Below, one piece after another: positions 17,847 to 27,509 of a stretch of 64,000 nt of DNA. Position numbers and translations under genes: made by a program. The DNA lies in contig NZ_JARXOW010000001.1 in NCBI RefSeq assembly GCF_030182585.1, forward strand, positions 2,170,001 to 2,234,000. The letters are read 5' to 3'. Every line of letters begins with the position of its first letter. The stretch's first letter is position 1. Below the pieces are notes generated by a model. That model was given only the letters and a program-made list of their open reading frames with translations. It searched no databases and had not been told where the DNA came from. Source of the stretch: Pedobacter faecalis. GTDB lineage: Bacteria; Bacteroidota; Bacteroidia; Sphingobacteriales; Sphingobacteriaceae.

Positions 17847-19943
17847 TTAGAAGAATTTCACCCTATTGTCTTTTATATCACTTCTGTCCTGAAGCACCTG
17901 GAAGGCTAATCCCAGTGACCGCTGACCTGCCATCTGCATCATAGACTCTTTTTGCTTATAGGTGTTTGCGAGCGGTGCAGGCTTGGTGAATCCGTCTACA
18001 GCGATAGCATATACGCCTTGATCGCCTTTAATGGTTTTCGAAAGCTTTCCAGGCTGCAAACCAAACACAGTACCAACAACTCTATTTTCCTGACCAACCG
18101 CGGGAAGTACCGGGTTGGAAAATACCACATTTGTCACCGGAGCTGTGAACTTACCAAGCTTTTTCGCAACCTGATCCAGATTACCCGCGCCCGAAACGGC
18201 CTTATCCATCTTCTCAGCAAGGATTCTTGCTTTTACAGCGTTGCGTACCATCGGTTCAATATCTTTCTTTACCGATTCAAGAGGCAAGACACCCTTAGGC
18301 TTGATGTCGGTCAACCGCGCGACAACGAAAGCATTATCCATCTGGAACACCTGCTCAAGCACATCGCCTTTTTCAGCCTCGTATGCAGCACGAATCAATT
18401 GACGAGGGTTATCTAACCCTGGTGCAAATCCCTGTGTAGGCGTTACGCGGTCAGCCACGCCAACAGTATAACCGTTCTTTTGTGCCAGCTTGCTGAAATT
18501 ATCTCCGTCAACCTCATTTAAAAAACTATTCGCTTTCTTATAGGCAGCATCACGCGTCTTATTGCTTGCCAGCAGCGACTTCTCGATATAAGCGATCTTC
18601 GCTACTTTAGAAGAACCGATCTGCTTTTCTATTTTGATCAGGTGAACACCGAACTGACTGGAGACGACCTTTAGTTCGCCAACACTGCCGTTAAATACAG
18701 CGTTCTCAAACTCAGGAACCATTCTACCACGCGCAAATGTGCCTAAGTCTCCGCCCTGGTCTTTAGAACCGTCTTCGCTATACGTAGACGCAAGATTTGC
18801 AAAACTTGCGCCATTCTGGATTAACGTCTTCAGCGAGTCGGCCAGTTTCTTAGCCCTGTCTACCCCGCCAAGCTTGGTCGGGTTTAGTAATATATGACTT
18901 GCTTTTACAGAATCTGGTGAAAAACGCGTATCAACCACCTTTACCAGTTTATAAGAATTACCCGACAGTTTCGGACCATAAAAACTACCTGAAGGCAAGC
19001 TAAACACTGCTGAATCAACTTCCGGATCCAGACGACCTTTCGTAAGATAGGTGTAAGGAATTTTTACGTCCGAGTTTACTGCAGAAAATAAAGAGTCGTT
19101 GGAAGTAGTTCTAAAATCAGCTGCGAGCTTCTCCACCTGACTTTTCACAGCAGCAGAATCCGCTTTAGTTGGGTTTACACTGAATGAAACATATTCAAAA
19201 GTCCTCGTCTCTGTCGGATTCTCAAAGCGCTTCTTATTCTCATCATAATATTCAGAATAATCAGATTCCGTTAATTTAACCTCCGCGTCAGGAACTGAGG
19301 TAAATTCAAGGGCAACATATTTAAAGTTAGCCTGCTTATTCCTGTTGATATATTCGTCGTTGGCTTCCAGCGTAGTTACGTATAAGGAATTACGGATCAG
19401 ATTGGCGTATTTTTGCTGCAGAGCCTGCTTTTCAATTTCAGCTTCGAGCATATTCAACTGTTCTTTCATCCTAGGATCTCTTGAGCCATCTTTGAATATT
19501 TTGATCACCTGCGTACGGTCTACCTGACCGCTCTGCGGATCTCCGAAGTACTGCATGATAAGCGGGCTGGGATTTTCTCCCTGGATAAGGTCGAATAATT
19601 CCTGAGATGAAACCGTAAGACCAATACGTTCGAACTCCTTACCTAAAAGTATAGTAGCGACTTCACCCTGCCAAACATTTTCAACAGCCATAGCCTGCAT
19701 CTGGGCATTGCCTGAACCGCCATACTGCTGTTTAAACTGAGCCAGGCTTTGATCTACTTTTTGCTGAAACTGATCTATATTAATTTCTTCGCCATCAACT
19801 GAGCCTACCACTTTTTGAGATTCAGCCCAAAAAGGTTTCCCCACGCTAATTGCATCACCAACCAAAAATGCAACAATTGCAAAACCGATGGCTCCAATCA
19901 GAATATAGCCAGCGCGATTCCGCAAAAATGTCATTAATCCCAT
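17847..19943 (-). CDS. ppiD: Membrane-anchored SurA/PpiD-type peptidyl-prolyl isomerase
   Basis: 698-residue periplasmic folding factor held by one N-terminal helix (about 11-30, AGYILIGAIGFAIVAFLVGD). A SurA-type N-terminal chaperone region (GSVDGEEINIDQFQQKVDQ onward) flanks a parvulin PPIC domain at about 345-450, with KASHILL, GASFANLASTYSEDGS, GGDLGTFARGRMVPEFENAVF and FGVHLIKIE. A second, degenerate PPIase-like segment follows. Architecture equals PpiD/PrsA-like SurA_N_3 plus rotamase, expected to assist outer-membrane protein folding. It ends the unit that begins upstream with LptC and an outer-membrane barrel, 73 nt away. Confidence 0.9.
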   Translation of the reverse strand: MGLMTFLRNRAGYILIGAIGFAIVAFLVGDAISVGKPFWAESQKVVGSVDGEEINIDQFQQKVDQSLAQFKQQYGGSGNAQMQAMAVENVWQGEVATILLGKEFERIGLTVSSQELFDLIQGENPSPLIMQYFGDPQSGQVDRTQVIKIFKDGSRDPRMKEQLNMLEAEIEKQALQQKYANLIRNSLYVTTLEANDEYINRNKQANFKYVALEFTSVPDAEVKLTESDYSEYYDENKKRFENPTETRTFEYVSFSVNPTKADSAAVKSQVEKLAADFRTTSNDSLFSAVNSDVKIPYTYLTKGRLDPEVDSAVFSLPSGSFYGPKLSGNSYKLVKVVDTRFSPDSVKASHILLNPTKLGGVDRAKKLADSLKTLIQNGASFANLASTYSEDGSKDQGGDLGTFARGRMVPEFENAVFNGSVGELKVVSSQFGVHLIKIEKQIGSSKVAKIAYIEKSLLASNKTRDAAYKKANSFLNEVDGDNFSKLAQKNGYTVGVADRVTPTQGFAPGLDNPRQLIRAAYEAEKGDVLEQVFQMDNAFVVARLTDIKPKGVLPLESVKKDIEPMVRNAVKARILAEKMDKAVSGAGNLDQVAKKLGKFTAPVTNVVFSNPVLPAVGQENRVVGTVFGLQPGKLSKTIKGDQGVYAIAVDGFTKPAPLANTYKQKESMMQMAGQRSLGLAFQVLQDRSDIKDNRVKFF

Positions 19944-20016
19944 AATATGTTTATTTATAATTTTTTAAGAGGGCGCAAGATACAACTTTTGTAAAAAAAC
20001 AGAAAATTATTAATTG

Positions 20017-20583
20017 TTACTGCGCGATGTCGTCCGGAACGTACATTTCCCCCGTTCCGTTGGCCCAGGTGATGTAGTTAAAATCCTCTGTGGCACTAAA
20101 GTTTATAGCGTTGAGCACCGTACCGTCGGGCTTGGTTACAATGCCTTTGGGCGATAGAAAAAGCTTCTTGTTCTGATCCCAGACCAGCTCTTCGGTATTA
20201 AAGGTCATTTTTTTGTTCACAACCACAACATTCCGCTTAAAGGTTGCTGTTTTCTCGAGTTCGCGCATAATGGCGTAATCGGAGGTTATGGAACCTTTTA
20301 TTTTACCAAAGTCATCAATAAAATTGATCTTCACACCTTTGGGCATCTCCTGGTAACTGGCCAGGTCGGCCGGTGTAACCTTATCAAGAATGGGGGCAAA
20401 TCCCTGTGCTTTCACCTTTGCGGAGTCACTGTAAATAATTTCCACACCCGTTGTCCGGTCGCGGTTAAGACTTATTCCCTTCGGAAGCCTGGCAGCTTTT
20501 TTCAGATCATCGTCGCCGCAGGAAGAAAGTGCCAGGGTCACACCTAGCACAATGCTATACCCGATAAAGCTCCGCCTTTCCAT
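20017..20583 (-). CDS. lptC: LPS export protein LptC (lipoprotein form)
   Basis: 188 residues. A lipobox (LALSSC, Cys22) replaces the membrane helix of E. coli LptC. The rest is a beta-jelly-roll (GVEIIYSDSAKVKAQGFAPIL ... LVWDQNKKLFLSPKG ... DFNYITWANG) typical of Bacteroidota LptC, which passes lipopolysaccharide from LptBFG to LptA. Begins 2 nt after the upstream barrel gene, so co-translated. Other lpt genes are not in the window. Confidence 0.88.
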   Translation of the reverse strand: MERRSFIGYSIVLGVTLALSSCGDDDLKKAARLPKGISLNRDRTTGVEIIYSDSAKVKAQGFAPILDKVTPADLASYQEMPKGVKINFIDDFGKIKGSITSDYAIMRELEKTATFKRNVVVVNKKMTFNTEELVWDQNKKLFLSPKGIVTKPDGTVLNAINFSATEDFNYITWANGTGEMYVPDDIAQ

Positions 20584-20585
20584 TA

Positions 20586-21875
20586 CTAGTCAAACTTCCA
20601 GCGCCTGAACCAGGTATCATTCAGGGTAAATCCAATATGGAAATTAACATAGTTCTCCTGGATAAGACCGTTTGTCATATTACCACGCTTCCCTATCTCG
20701 GTGCTAAGGTTCACTTTATATAGTGCATTCCGACTAAAGGCCAGCGGCAAACCGAGACCAAAGGTAACGGCCATTTGCTTAATGTCCTGCCCGCCGGTGC
20801 GGATATACGTTTTGTCGTAAGTAACACCCAGACGGTACTCCACATAATTGAAATAGCCGCTCAGCGCTTTGGCATCCGGAACAAACTGTCCGCCCGCCGA
20901 AAAACCCCAGCTGTCCTCCAGACCAAGGTTCTCTCCGCCTATGCTGACGTCCGACCATTTCCCCATACGGTAATCAGCCCCAAACAACCATTTATTATCA
21001 CTTTGAAAAGCAATTCCGAAATTGTGCACAAGCGGAAGCTTAAGTTTGGCCGAACCATTGTCGATCATCGACAAGGTATCAAATGCCGCCAGGTCCTCTC
21101 CCAGCGCATTCTTAAGATACTGAGTAAGCAGATAAGTTTTCCGGGAATTAACAGATGATGAAGACGAACCGGAATAACCAAGGGTCAAACTTTTCCTGGT
21201 ACCGGTGGGAATCCTGTATTGCGCGCCATAGGAGAAAGCAATACCCCCAACACTGTTCTTATTGAATCTTCTGTTGTTTATCGCCGAAAAAGACTGGAAC
21301 TCCATAGCAGCACTTTCCTGAAGATTTCCAAACAAATACTCAAGGTTAGCGCCTACACTGAAGTTTTGCCCGATCTTTTGCCCGAAACCAATATAAGCCT
21401 TGGTCAGACCACCCTCTCCGGAATACAAATAATTGACGGTATTCGTATCCAACGTGCCCTGAACCATATATTCGTATCCAAGTTCTGAGTAGGGTTGCAA
21501 ACCAAAGCTCAGCACCGATCTTTCCTGAACCAACGGAAAGGCCAATGCAAGGTGACTTAAAGTAGAGTTAAAACTCTTCTCCTGCTCACCGGAACGTTTT
21601 AGGGTTGTAATAGATCCTGAAGCGCCGATATCTACGGTAGTTAGACCAATTCCCGTGTAGGAGGCAGGGTTCTGCATGTTAATGTTGCTGTAACCGGTAG
21701 GCTTGCCTATTGCGGTAGATATGCCGCCCATAGCCCTGAACTGGGGCAGCAAAGAGCCTTTAACATTACCGACCCCAAACCGGGAGTACGGCGATTGGGT
21801 GGTAATCTGTGCGTCAGCTGAAACACCTGCCAGCAATAATACTATCGCTGCTATATAACTAATCTTTTTGTACAT
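20586..21875 (-). CDS. Outer-membrane beta-barrel protein of unknown family
   Basis: 429 residues with a signal peptide ending ADAQ. ATG codons at 21875 and 21896 are both possible; the first gives the cleaner signal peptide (MYKKISYIAAIVLLLAG). The start region overlaps the end of coaX by 17 nt. The mature protein opens TTQSPYSRFGVGNVKG and has many amphipathic strands (GFGQKIGQNFSVGANLEYLFG, YRIPTGTRKSLTLGYSG), resembling FadL/porin-like barrels common in Bacteroidota, and ends in a Phe/Trp-rich strand. Position between coaX and lptC suggests an envelope role; no substrate can be named. Confidence 0.78.
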   Translation of the reverse strand: MYKKISYIAAIVLLLAGVSADAQITTQSPYSRFGVGNVKGSLLPQFRAMGGISTAIGKPTGYSNINMQNPASYTGIGLTTVDIGASGSITTLKRSGEQEKSFNSTLSHLALAFPLVQERSVLSFGLQPYSELGYEYMVQGTLDTNTVNYLYSGEGGLTKAYIGFGQKIGQNFSVGANLEYLFGNLQESAAMEFQSFSAINNRRFNKNSVGGIAFSYGAQYRIPTGTRKSLTLGYSGSSSSSVNSRKTYLLTQYLKNALGEDLAAFDTLSMIDNGSAKLKLPLVHNFGIAFQSDNKWLFGADYRMGKWSDVSIGGENLGLEDSWGFSAGGQFVPDAKALSGYFNYVEYRLGVTYDKTYIRTGGQDIKQMAVTFGLGLPLAFSRNALYKVNLSTEIGKRGNMTNGLIQENYVNFHIGFTLNDTWFRRWKFD

Positions 21876-22617
21876 ATTCAAATAGAATAACTTCATTTAA
21901 TCCCTTTAATACCAGGTATGGATCATGTATAATTTGAGGCGCAAAGATGCTGTTTTTTAATTCTCCAAGCAAAAACTCTGCGTCACCTCCTGTGAACAGC
22001 ACTTTAGTGCTGCTTCCCGACACCTTATTTCCGTTCTCAATAAAGCCCGTCAGTTCATAAACAGCTCCCTGTAAGACGCCGTTTTGGATCGCAGAACCCG
22101 TATCTCTTCCCTCGGGTATCGCTGTGCCATGCCATTCAACTAGCGGCAGCCGGCCCGTAAAATGATGCAGTGCCTTGAACCTCATGCTTAAGCCCAGACT
22201 TATACTACCTCCAAAATATTCACCTGCAGCGTTCAGTCTGTCATAAGTAATACAGCTTCCGGCGTCTATAATGAGGCAATCCATTCCCGGATAAAGATGA
22301 TATGCTGCAATCACCTTTGCCCAGCGGTCGAGCCCCAATGTGGCGGAAGACTCATAGTAGTTTTGCACGCCGGCAGTCTTGGACGCAGAAAATGCTATAT
22401 ATTCCGTTTGGGAACGAAGCACATCTATGAGATCATGATTTTCTGATTCAGCCGCTACGCTCGATAGCGACGAGTGGCTCACATTCCATTTGCTGATGAT
22501 GTTGCTGAGGTGCTCTTTGAAAATCTTTCCGTGCTTTTGAAATTCAACGAGCTCCCTGTCTTTAAAAACAGCCAGTTTACTATTCGTATTGCCGATATCG
22601 ATAACCAGATGATGCAT
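21859..22617 (-). CDS. coaX: Type III pantothenate kinase
   Basis: 252 residues. Phosphorylates pantothenate, the first step of coenzyme A synthesis, in the cytosol. Start chosen at ATG 22617 (MHHLVIDIGNTN); the frame extends to a TTG at 22644 but family members begin just before the P-loop. Motifs: DIGNTNSK (phosphate 1), LGLDRWAKVIAAY, the DAGSCITYD block (phosphate 2) and FTGGDAEFLL (adenosine). Genes downstream are outer-membrane related, a neighbourhood often seen in Bacteroidota. Confidence 0.93.
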   Translation of the reverse strand: MHHLVIDIGNTNSKLAVFKDRELVEFQKHGKIFKEHLSNIISKWNVSHSSLSSVAAESENHDLIDVLRSQTEYIAFSASKTAGVQNYYESSATLGLDRWAKVIAAYHLYPGMDCLIIDAGSCITYDRLNAAGEYFGGSISLGLSMRFKALHHFTGRLPLVEWHGTAIPEGRDTGSAIQNGVLQGAVYELTGFIENGNKVSGSSTKVLFTGGDAEFLLGELKNSIFAPQIIHDPYLVLKGLNEVILFEYVQKD

Positions 22618-22673
22618 CCGCACAAAGCTATCAATCTTTGACAAGTTTCAGCGTTTCAAATTGTTAAAAAAAG

Positions 22674-23654
22674 TTAAACGAAGAGGAAGTACTGAATCGC
22701 CAAAACCAGTGTCAGAAACAGGCTCTCGTAAAACCAGCGTTTGGTTGCATTCGCGAAATAATAGGCCAGCAAAACCGATCCTGGAGGCACACACAACAGA
22801 AAATGATACAACCTGAAATCGGGCTTCGTATAAAAACTGATCAGCGCAACAACGAACATGAAAAAAAGCATCTGGAAGGCCTTTCTGGTGCTGATAAAAC
22901 TCCGGAAAAAGTTTTGCCGAAGCTGTAGGGAAGCGAGGGCCATCATCACCGAAACCGGGATAAGGACCAGATAATCGTTGTAATTAATTTGGAAGACTGA
23001 CGGAAACTTATTTCCGAGAGGAAGCCATATTTTATAGAACATCGACAAGCTGTCGTTCCAGTAATAATACACGCCTACCAAAAAGAATATCGTCAGAAAC
23101 CCAACCAGTCCGGATATCCACTCCCTCCAGTCGAACGACCGGTACATGAGCAGGGTAAGCCAAAGCATGCTCAGCATAACAATGAACGGGAAATAGATCA
23201 ATGTACCCACGGCAATAATCATCCCTGTATCAAACATGATCATCAGCGCGCCTGCCGATTTCCCCAGTTTTAAAAACTTATCCATTACCCATATCATCAG
23301 AAAGTTGCAAATGAGTGTCGGACTGAGGATTAGAAAGGGCATAAACAAACTCGCCGAAGTAACATAAAGAAGCGCCGGCAGATATCCGGGCTTACTCAGC
23401 AAGCCATGGTTATTAACGATACGGTTAAACCAGAGCGCCTGGATATAAACCAAAAGGCCCGCCATAAAAACGTTCCCTGCCGAAGAGAAAGGATTCCGGA
23501 TAGGGATTTGCACGAAAAATTTTGCATAAGGCTCAAGAAATTCAAACTGCAATACATCCGGCAAGTCGGCAAAAATTGCCATGCGCATAAAGAAGGTATA
23601 TGCAAACAACAGCAACAGATTTACCGGATTTAGAGTTCTGAACTGATTAATCAT
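22674..23654 (-). CDS. DUF6427 family multi-pass membrane protein
   Basis: 326 residues, ATG at 23654 (a GTG one codon earlier is less likely). About nine hydrophobic helices with short loops, including LLLLFAYTFFMRMAIF, ALLYVTSASLFMPFLILSP and MLSMLWLTLLMY. Recognised as DUF6427, a Bacteroidota family with no known function. Lies 27 nt after the MurG-like glycosyltransferase gene and 56 nt before coaX. Pairing with a glycosyltransferase and YfhO suggests glycolipid or envelope work, which is inference only. Confidence 0.75.
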   Translation of the reverse strand: MINQFRTLNPVNLLLLFAYTFFMRMAIFADLPDVLQFEFLEPYAKFFVQIPIRNPFSSAGNVFMAGLLVYIQALWFNRIVNNHGLLSKPGYLPALLYVTSASLFMPFLILSPTLICNFLMIWVMDKFLKLGKSAGALMIMFDTGMIIAVGTLIYFPFIVMLSMLWLTLLMYRSFDWREWISGLVGFLTIFFLVGVYYYWNDSLSMFYKIWLPLGNKFPSVFQINYNDYLVLIPVSVMMALASLQLRQNFFRSFISTRKAFQMLFFMFVVALISFYTKPDFRLYHFLLCVPPGSVLLAYYFANATKRWFYESLFLTLVLAIQYFLFV

Positions 23655-23681
23655 CACTAAGCTTAAGCAAATTAAAGTAAA

Positions 23682-24668
23682 TTATCTGGCAAACTGCCTG
23701 ACAACCTGATCAATCACGGCTGCAGTTTCGTCAGGAAAACTGAATTGGTGCTCCTGCCTGCTTTCTATCCATGCCTTTATTTCGGGTAACCAGTTCTTGT
23801 TACTGCCCCATATCACAGGGATTCCCGCCTGCTTGAGCGCATAGGCATTGCATTGTTGCTCATACTGGAACTTCATGGGTGCAACCAGAAGTTTCTTCCC
23901 CAAAAAAAGCGCTTCTGCCGGTCCCTCAAAACCACCGCCGGTAAAAAGGCCTGTGCAGGACGCAAGGCTATGGTTAAACTGCTCATTATTGATCCGGTTC
24001 ACAAGCACATTACCTTCTTCATAGTTACTTACCGCATGTTTAGAGAATACTTCCCATCTTACGGAAGGTATTTGCTTTAGCAAAGGGACCAGTATGCGGT
24101 CATCAATCGCTGGCAGGTAAACGGTATAGTGTCCTTCGTCTGAAACCGGCGCATTACGAATCTCAGAACGTACCACCGGCGTATAGATAAAGTCGTCGTA
24201 TTTGTCAAAATGAAAGCCAACGTAATGCGATGCCGGCGCATAGTATTTTAACACGAGCTGAGCCCAGTCGATACTTTTTGGCCTGGGCACTTTGGGCGAC
24301 TGGAAGGCCGCCTGATGGCTAAGGCCCACGCTCTCCACCCCCTGCTGCCGGCAGGCCCATGCTGTGACGGGCTCAAAGTCGTTCAGGATAAGGTTATATT
24401 CTTTTAATGCGAGCTGCCGTACATCTCGGATAAACCTGCGCATGTCCATCGTTTTCCAGGTACTGTAATGATCTACCCCACCCTTCTTTCCAAAAACAAA
24501 ACTGAAACCGTGCAACTGGTATTTTACCTGCTGCACCGGCCATACATCAGCCTGCGTGCCGCTTACAAGCAGGTCTACCTCCCCATACCTTTCCAGCAGC
24601 GGTACAATTTCACGGGCGCGACTAATATGTCCGTTTCCTGTTCCCTGTATAGCATAAAGGATTTTCAA
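23682..24668 (-). CDS. MurG/GT28-like glycosyltransferase, TTG start
   Basis: 328 residues with the GT-B signature: N-terminal YAIQGTGNGHISRAREI and the donor-binding FTGGGFEGPAEALFLGKKLLVAPMK with YEQQCNAYALKQAG, as in MurG and UDP-glycosyltransferases. The only usable start is TTG at 24668: the upstream in-frame codon series runs straight back into the YfhO stop, and a strong AGGAG box stands about 10 nt before the TTG. Spacing to YfhO is 15 nt, so they are one unit. Acceptor and sugar unknown. Confidence 0.85.
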   Translation of the reverse strand: MKILYAIQGTGNGHISRAREIVPLLERYGEVDLLVSGTQADVWPVQQVKYQLHGFSFVFGKKGGVDHYSTWKTMDMRRFIRDVRQLALKEYNLILNDFEPVTAWACRQQGVESVGLSHQAAFQSPKVPRPKSIDWAQLVLKYYAPASHYVGFHFDKYDDFIYTPVVRSEIRNAPVSDEGHYTVYLPAIDDRILVPLLKQIPSVRWEVFSKHAVSNYEEGNVLVNRINNEQFNHSLASCTGLFTGGGFEGPAEALFLGKKLLVAPMKFQYEQQCNAYALKQAGIPVIWGSNKNWLPEIKAWIESRQEHQFSFPDETAAVIDQVVRQFAR

Positions 24669-24683
24669 AGCAGCCGATCTCTC

Positions 24684-27164
24684 CTACGCGCTTTTCTTCT
24701 TTCTTGATGTATAAAATGAGAAGCCAAAACCAGCCAGTAGAAGTATTGACCCGGCAAGTGAGATATTTTCACCCATGTAGTAGGACACCGGTTCAAACTT
24801 AAACTCCACTTTATGGTTGCCCGCCTCAAGCTGTGCGGCCCTCAACACATAATTTGCCCGGAAGTAAGGCTTCTTAACCCCGTCAACATACATGTTCCAG
24901 CCTTTGTCATAGTAAATCTCCGAAAACACCGCAATGATATCGCGGGGAGCGGAATATGAATACACCAGGTGATCCGGGTGATAACTTTCCAACTTAATAA
25001 AAGCGGTCGGGTCAGCCCCGATACCACGCTTTTCATCGATCATACCCTTAAAGCGCTGATCCACGATAGCTTCCGCCTTTGGATCAAAACTGCTGATCGC
25101 GGTCATCTCTTCATCCGCATTTTTAACAAACTGAATGCGCGGAACGATCCATGCATGTCCTGCAGCCGTAGCATTCGCCTGCATCTTTGAAGCACCCGTC
25201 TGTGGATCCTGAGTGATCACATATTTGGTATTCAGCATATCCAGCACGTCCTGGTTGATACTTTTGCTAAACTGTTTGTCGATCAATTCCTGATAACGCT
25301 TCAATTTTACTGCATGGTACCCGCCTACGGTCTTGTGAAACTGAGATGCACTGGCATCCGAAAACGTACTGATAGTGAGATCGAGCACCCTATAGTCCGG
25401 ATCTTTGTCGGCCAAAATAAACGTATCAACTTCCCTGGGCTGAAAATGATTGTCCAGATCCGACTTGTTTACGAAGTTGCTGTTGTTCAGGTAACGCTTG
25501 TCGACCTGCCACATGTCAATCAGAATGGCGAGGCCAAGCAATATGAATACAGTTTGCATAGCCATTCTCTTGTTAATGAGCGCCCAAAGCAGGCCAAACC
25601 CAATCGCAATAAATATGGCCGACCTTAGTGCGTCTGCCCTCGCAATGTCGGCACGGTCAGACACCAACGCGCCAGCGATCGACTGAGCCATTCCTGCGTT
25701 GTTATCAAGCATCTGCGTAAGCGCCTGGACCATCTGCGGGTGAAATGATGTTGTAAAACTGAAAAAAGCGGTAGGCATAATGGCTACCAGCAAGGCAAAC
25801 CCTCCGGTGATACCGGCAGCAATTCCCGCCTTTTTTGTCAGTGTTTTAGCTTCGTAACCGCCTTCCTGTATTTCACGTACTGCGAAAAAGGCAAGAATAG
25901 GAACCATAAGCCCAACGACAGCAAGTATAGATTCAACCGCCCGGAATTTATTATAAAGCGGGAAATAATCGAAAAACAAATCAGACACCAATGGAAAGTT
26001 CTTACCGAAAGAAAGCAGCATAAACAATACTGTTGTAGCCACAACCCACCATTTAAAGCGGCTCTTCACGACAAACAGACCGAATACAAACAGGAAGCAA
26101 ACAATAGCACCAAAATAATACGGCCCCGAAGTACCCGGTTTCTCGCCCCAGTACTGCTGCAGCCCGATCTGACTAGCCAGTTGCTGTATTGCTCCGGTAG
26201 GATCACCGCCTACCACACTCTGCAGTGCTTTATAAGTATTGCTTTCAGGTTTTACCAGTGCGCCTGTACCGCTCGCCCCACCATAAAGATCAGGGATCAG
26301 GAATGTGAAACTTTCTGCTACGCCTTGGCTCCAGCCGTAGGCATATTCCTTAGGTACACCATTCTGCTCGTTTTCCGAAACAGAAGTCAGGTTTGCCCTG
26401 CCACGGTTCGACTCTTTACCATATTCATAGGTTGTCCAAAGCTTGCCGGCATTTACCATACAGGCCAGCAACACCGCGGCCGCCAATATGCCGATGGACT
26501 GCCAAAGAGGTTTGGTCTGCCTGGCCTTAACCGCATGGTAAATCTCTATACCAATAAAAATCAGCATGGCCATCATCAGGTAATAGCTCATCTGTATATG
26601 GCTCGCGCGAATCTGCAGCGCCATAAACAGTGCCGTTAAGCTGCCGCCAAGCAAATATCTGCCCCGGAGCGTAAGCAACACCCCCGCAATGATCGGTGCA
26701 AAAAAAGCAATTGCCAAAGCCTTACCACTATGCCCCGCAGCGATAATGATAAAATTATATGAAGTGAACGCAAATGCCACCGCACCCGCGGCGGCAAGCA
26801 AGGGATGAATCCTTAAAACACAGAAAAGCAGGTACGCACCCAGCAGGTAAAGCAATACCACATCTACCGGTTCCGGGAAAACGTCTTTAATAAAATCGAT
26901 TACGTAGGTGGTAATATTCAGCGGGTGTTTTACCCATATCTGATAAGCAGGCATTCCTCCAAACATCTGGTTGGTCCACAGCGGTCCCTTGCCCTCTTTT
27001 TCCCTGTATTCCGTAATCTCCTTGGCCATCGCCTTGGCCTGTATGACGTCGTGCTGCGCCGGTGCCTTACCTTGCAGCACCGGGCTGAAGTACGCAAAGC
27101 AGATTACAACAAAAAACCCGATAATGGCCAGGTGGATGCCATTTGCTTTTAACCAGTTATTCAT
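24684..27164 (-). CDS. YfhO family membrane glycosyltransferase-like protein
   Basis: 826 residues, a large GT-C-like membrane protein of the YfhO family. Helices begin at residue 12 (LAIIGFFVVICFAYF). An early periplasmic loop holds GKAPAQHDVIQAKAMAKEI with the acidic/His site expected in GT-C enzymes, followed by about ten more membrane spans, a soluble region about 570-790 and a final helix (ISLAGSILLLAGFGFSFYTS). In Firmicutes, YfhO acts in glycosylation of wall polymers; in Bacteroidota the substrate is unknown. Promoter element TAAGTTTG lies 28 nt upstream of the ATG. Followed by the MurG-like transferase. Confidence 0.85.
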   Translation of the reverse strand: MNNWLKANGIHLAIIGFFVVICFAYFSPVLQGKAPAQHDVIQAKAMAKEITEYREKEGKGPLWTNQMFGGMPAYQIWVKHPLNITTYVIDFIKDVFPEPVDVVLLYLLGAYLLFCVLRIHPLLAAAGAVAFAFTSYNFIIIAAGHSGKALAIAFFAPIIAGVLLTLRGRYLLGGSLTALFMALQIRASHIQMSYYLMMAMLIFIGIEIYHAVKARQTKPLWQSIGILAAAVLLACMVNAGKLWTTYEYGKESNRGRANLTSVSENEQNGVPKEYAYGWSQGVAESFTFLIPDLYGGASGTGALVKPESNTYKALQSVVGGDPTGAIQQLASQIGLQQYWGEKPGTSGPYYFGAIVCFLFVFGLFVVKSRFKWWVVATTVLFMLLSFGKNFPLVSDLFFDYFPLYNKFRAVESILAVVGLMVPILAFFAVREIQEGGYEAKTLTKKAGIAAGITGGFALLVAIMPTAFFSFTTSFHPQMVQALTQMLDNNAGMAQSIAGALVSDRADIARADALRSAIFIAIGFGLLWALINKRMAMQTVFILLGLAILIDMWQVDKRYLNNSNFVNKSDLDNHFQPREVDTFILADKDPDYRVLDLTISTFSDASASQFHKTVGGYHAVKLKRYQELIDKQFSKSINQDVLDMLNTKYVITQDPQTGASKMQANATAAGHAWIVPRIQFVKNADEEMTAISSFDPKAEAIVDQRFKGMIDEKRGIGADPTAFIKLESYHPDHLVYSYSAPRDIIAVFSEIYYDKGWNMYVDGVKKPYFRANYVLRAAQLEAGNHKVEFKFEPVSYYMGENISLAGSILLLAGFGFSFYTSRKKKSA

Positions 27165-27192
27165 TTAAGGTTTGTTTAATATCAATCCACCC

Positions 27193-27200
27193 CAAACTTA
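27193..27200 (-). promoter_or_regulatory. -7 element upstream of yfhO-like gene
   Basis: Minus-strand TAAGTTTG matches TAnnTTTG. A TTTG -33 candidate lies 16 nt further upstream, a little closer than the usual spacing. The predicted leader is about 20 nt. Confidence 0.45.
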
Positions 27201-27231
27201 GATAAAAAACTCTTCACAAAACATGAAGATT

Positions 27232-27477
27232 TTATTTTATCTCTTCGTAATCTACAAAATCGCCCAGCTTGTCGGTCTTACCCGTTTTTGCGCTCGGTGG
27301 CATATAGTCGATAGAAATATCGCCTTCAGGGCGTTGCCTGTTATAGGCTTGCTGCCCCGGTTGCTGCTGCATTTTACTGAATAACCCTTTCAATACCATA
27401 GGAAAGATAAGGCGTATGATGATCCGGATGATGTAGAGTATCAGTACCGTGATCAGTATAAATTTAATTAAACCCAT
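27232..27477 (-). CDS. DUF4834 family small membrane protein
   Basis: 81 residues: one N-terminal membrane helix (about 4-28, IKFILITVLILYIIRIIIRLIFP) and a short hydrophilic tail rich in Gln/Pro (QQQPGQQAYNRQRPEGDI). Recognised as DUF4834, a Bacteroidota family of unknown function. It follows uvrB by 32 nt and has its own exact -7 element just upstream. Confidence 0.8.
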   Translation of the reverse strand: MGLIKFILITVLILYIIRIIIRLIFPMVLKGLFSKMQQQPGQQAYNRQRPEGDISIDYMPPSAKTGKTDKLGDFVDYEEIK

Positions 27478-27495
27478 GTTTATTCGTTAACGCGA

Positions 27496-27503
27496 CAAAT
27501 ATA
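27496..27503 (-). promoter_or_regulatory. -7 element upstream of DUF4834 gene
   Basis: Minus-strand TATATTTG, exact consensus, between the uvrB stop (27510) and the DUF4834 ATG (27477). The leader would be about 12 nt. Confidence 0.5.
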
Positions 27504-27509
27504 GAAGTA

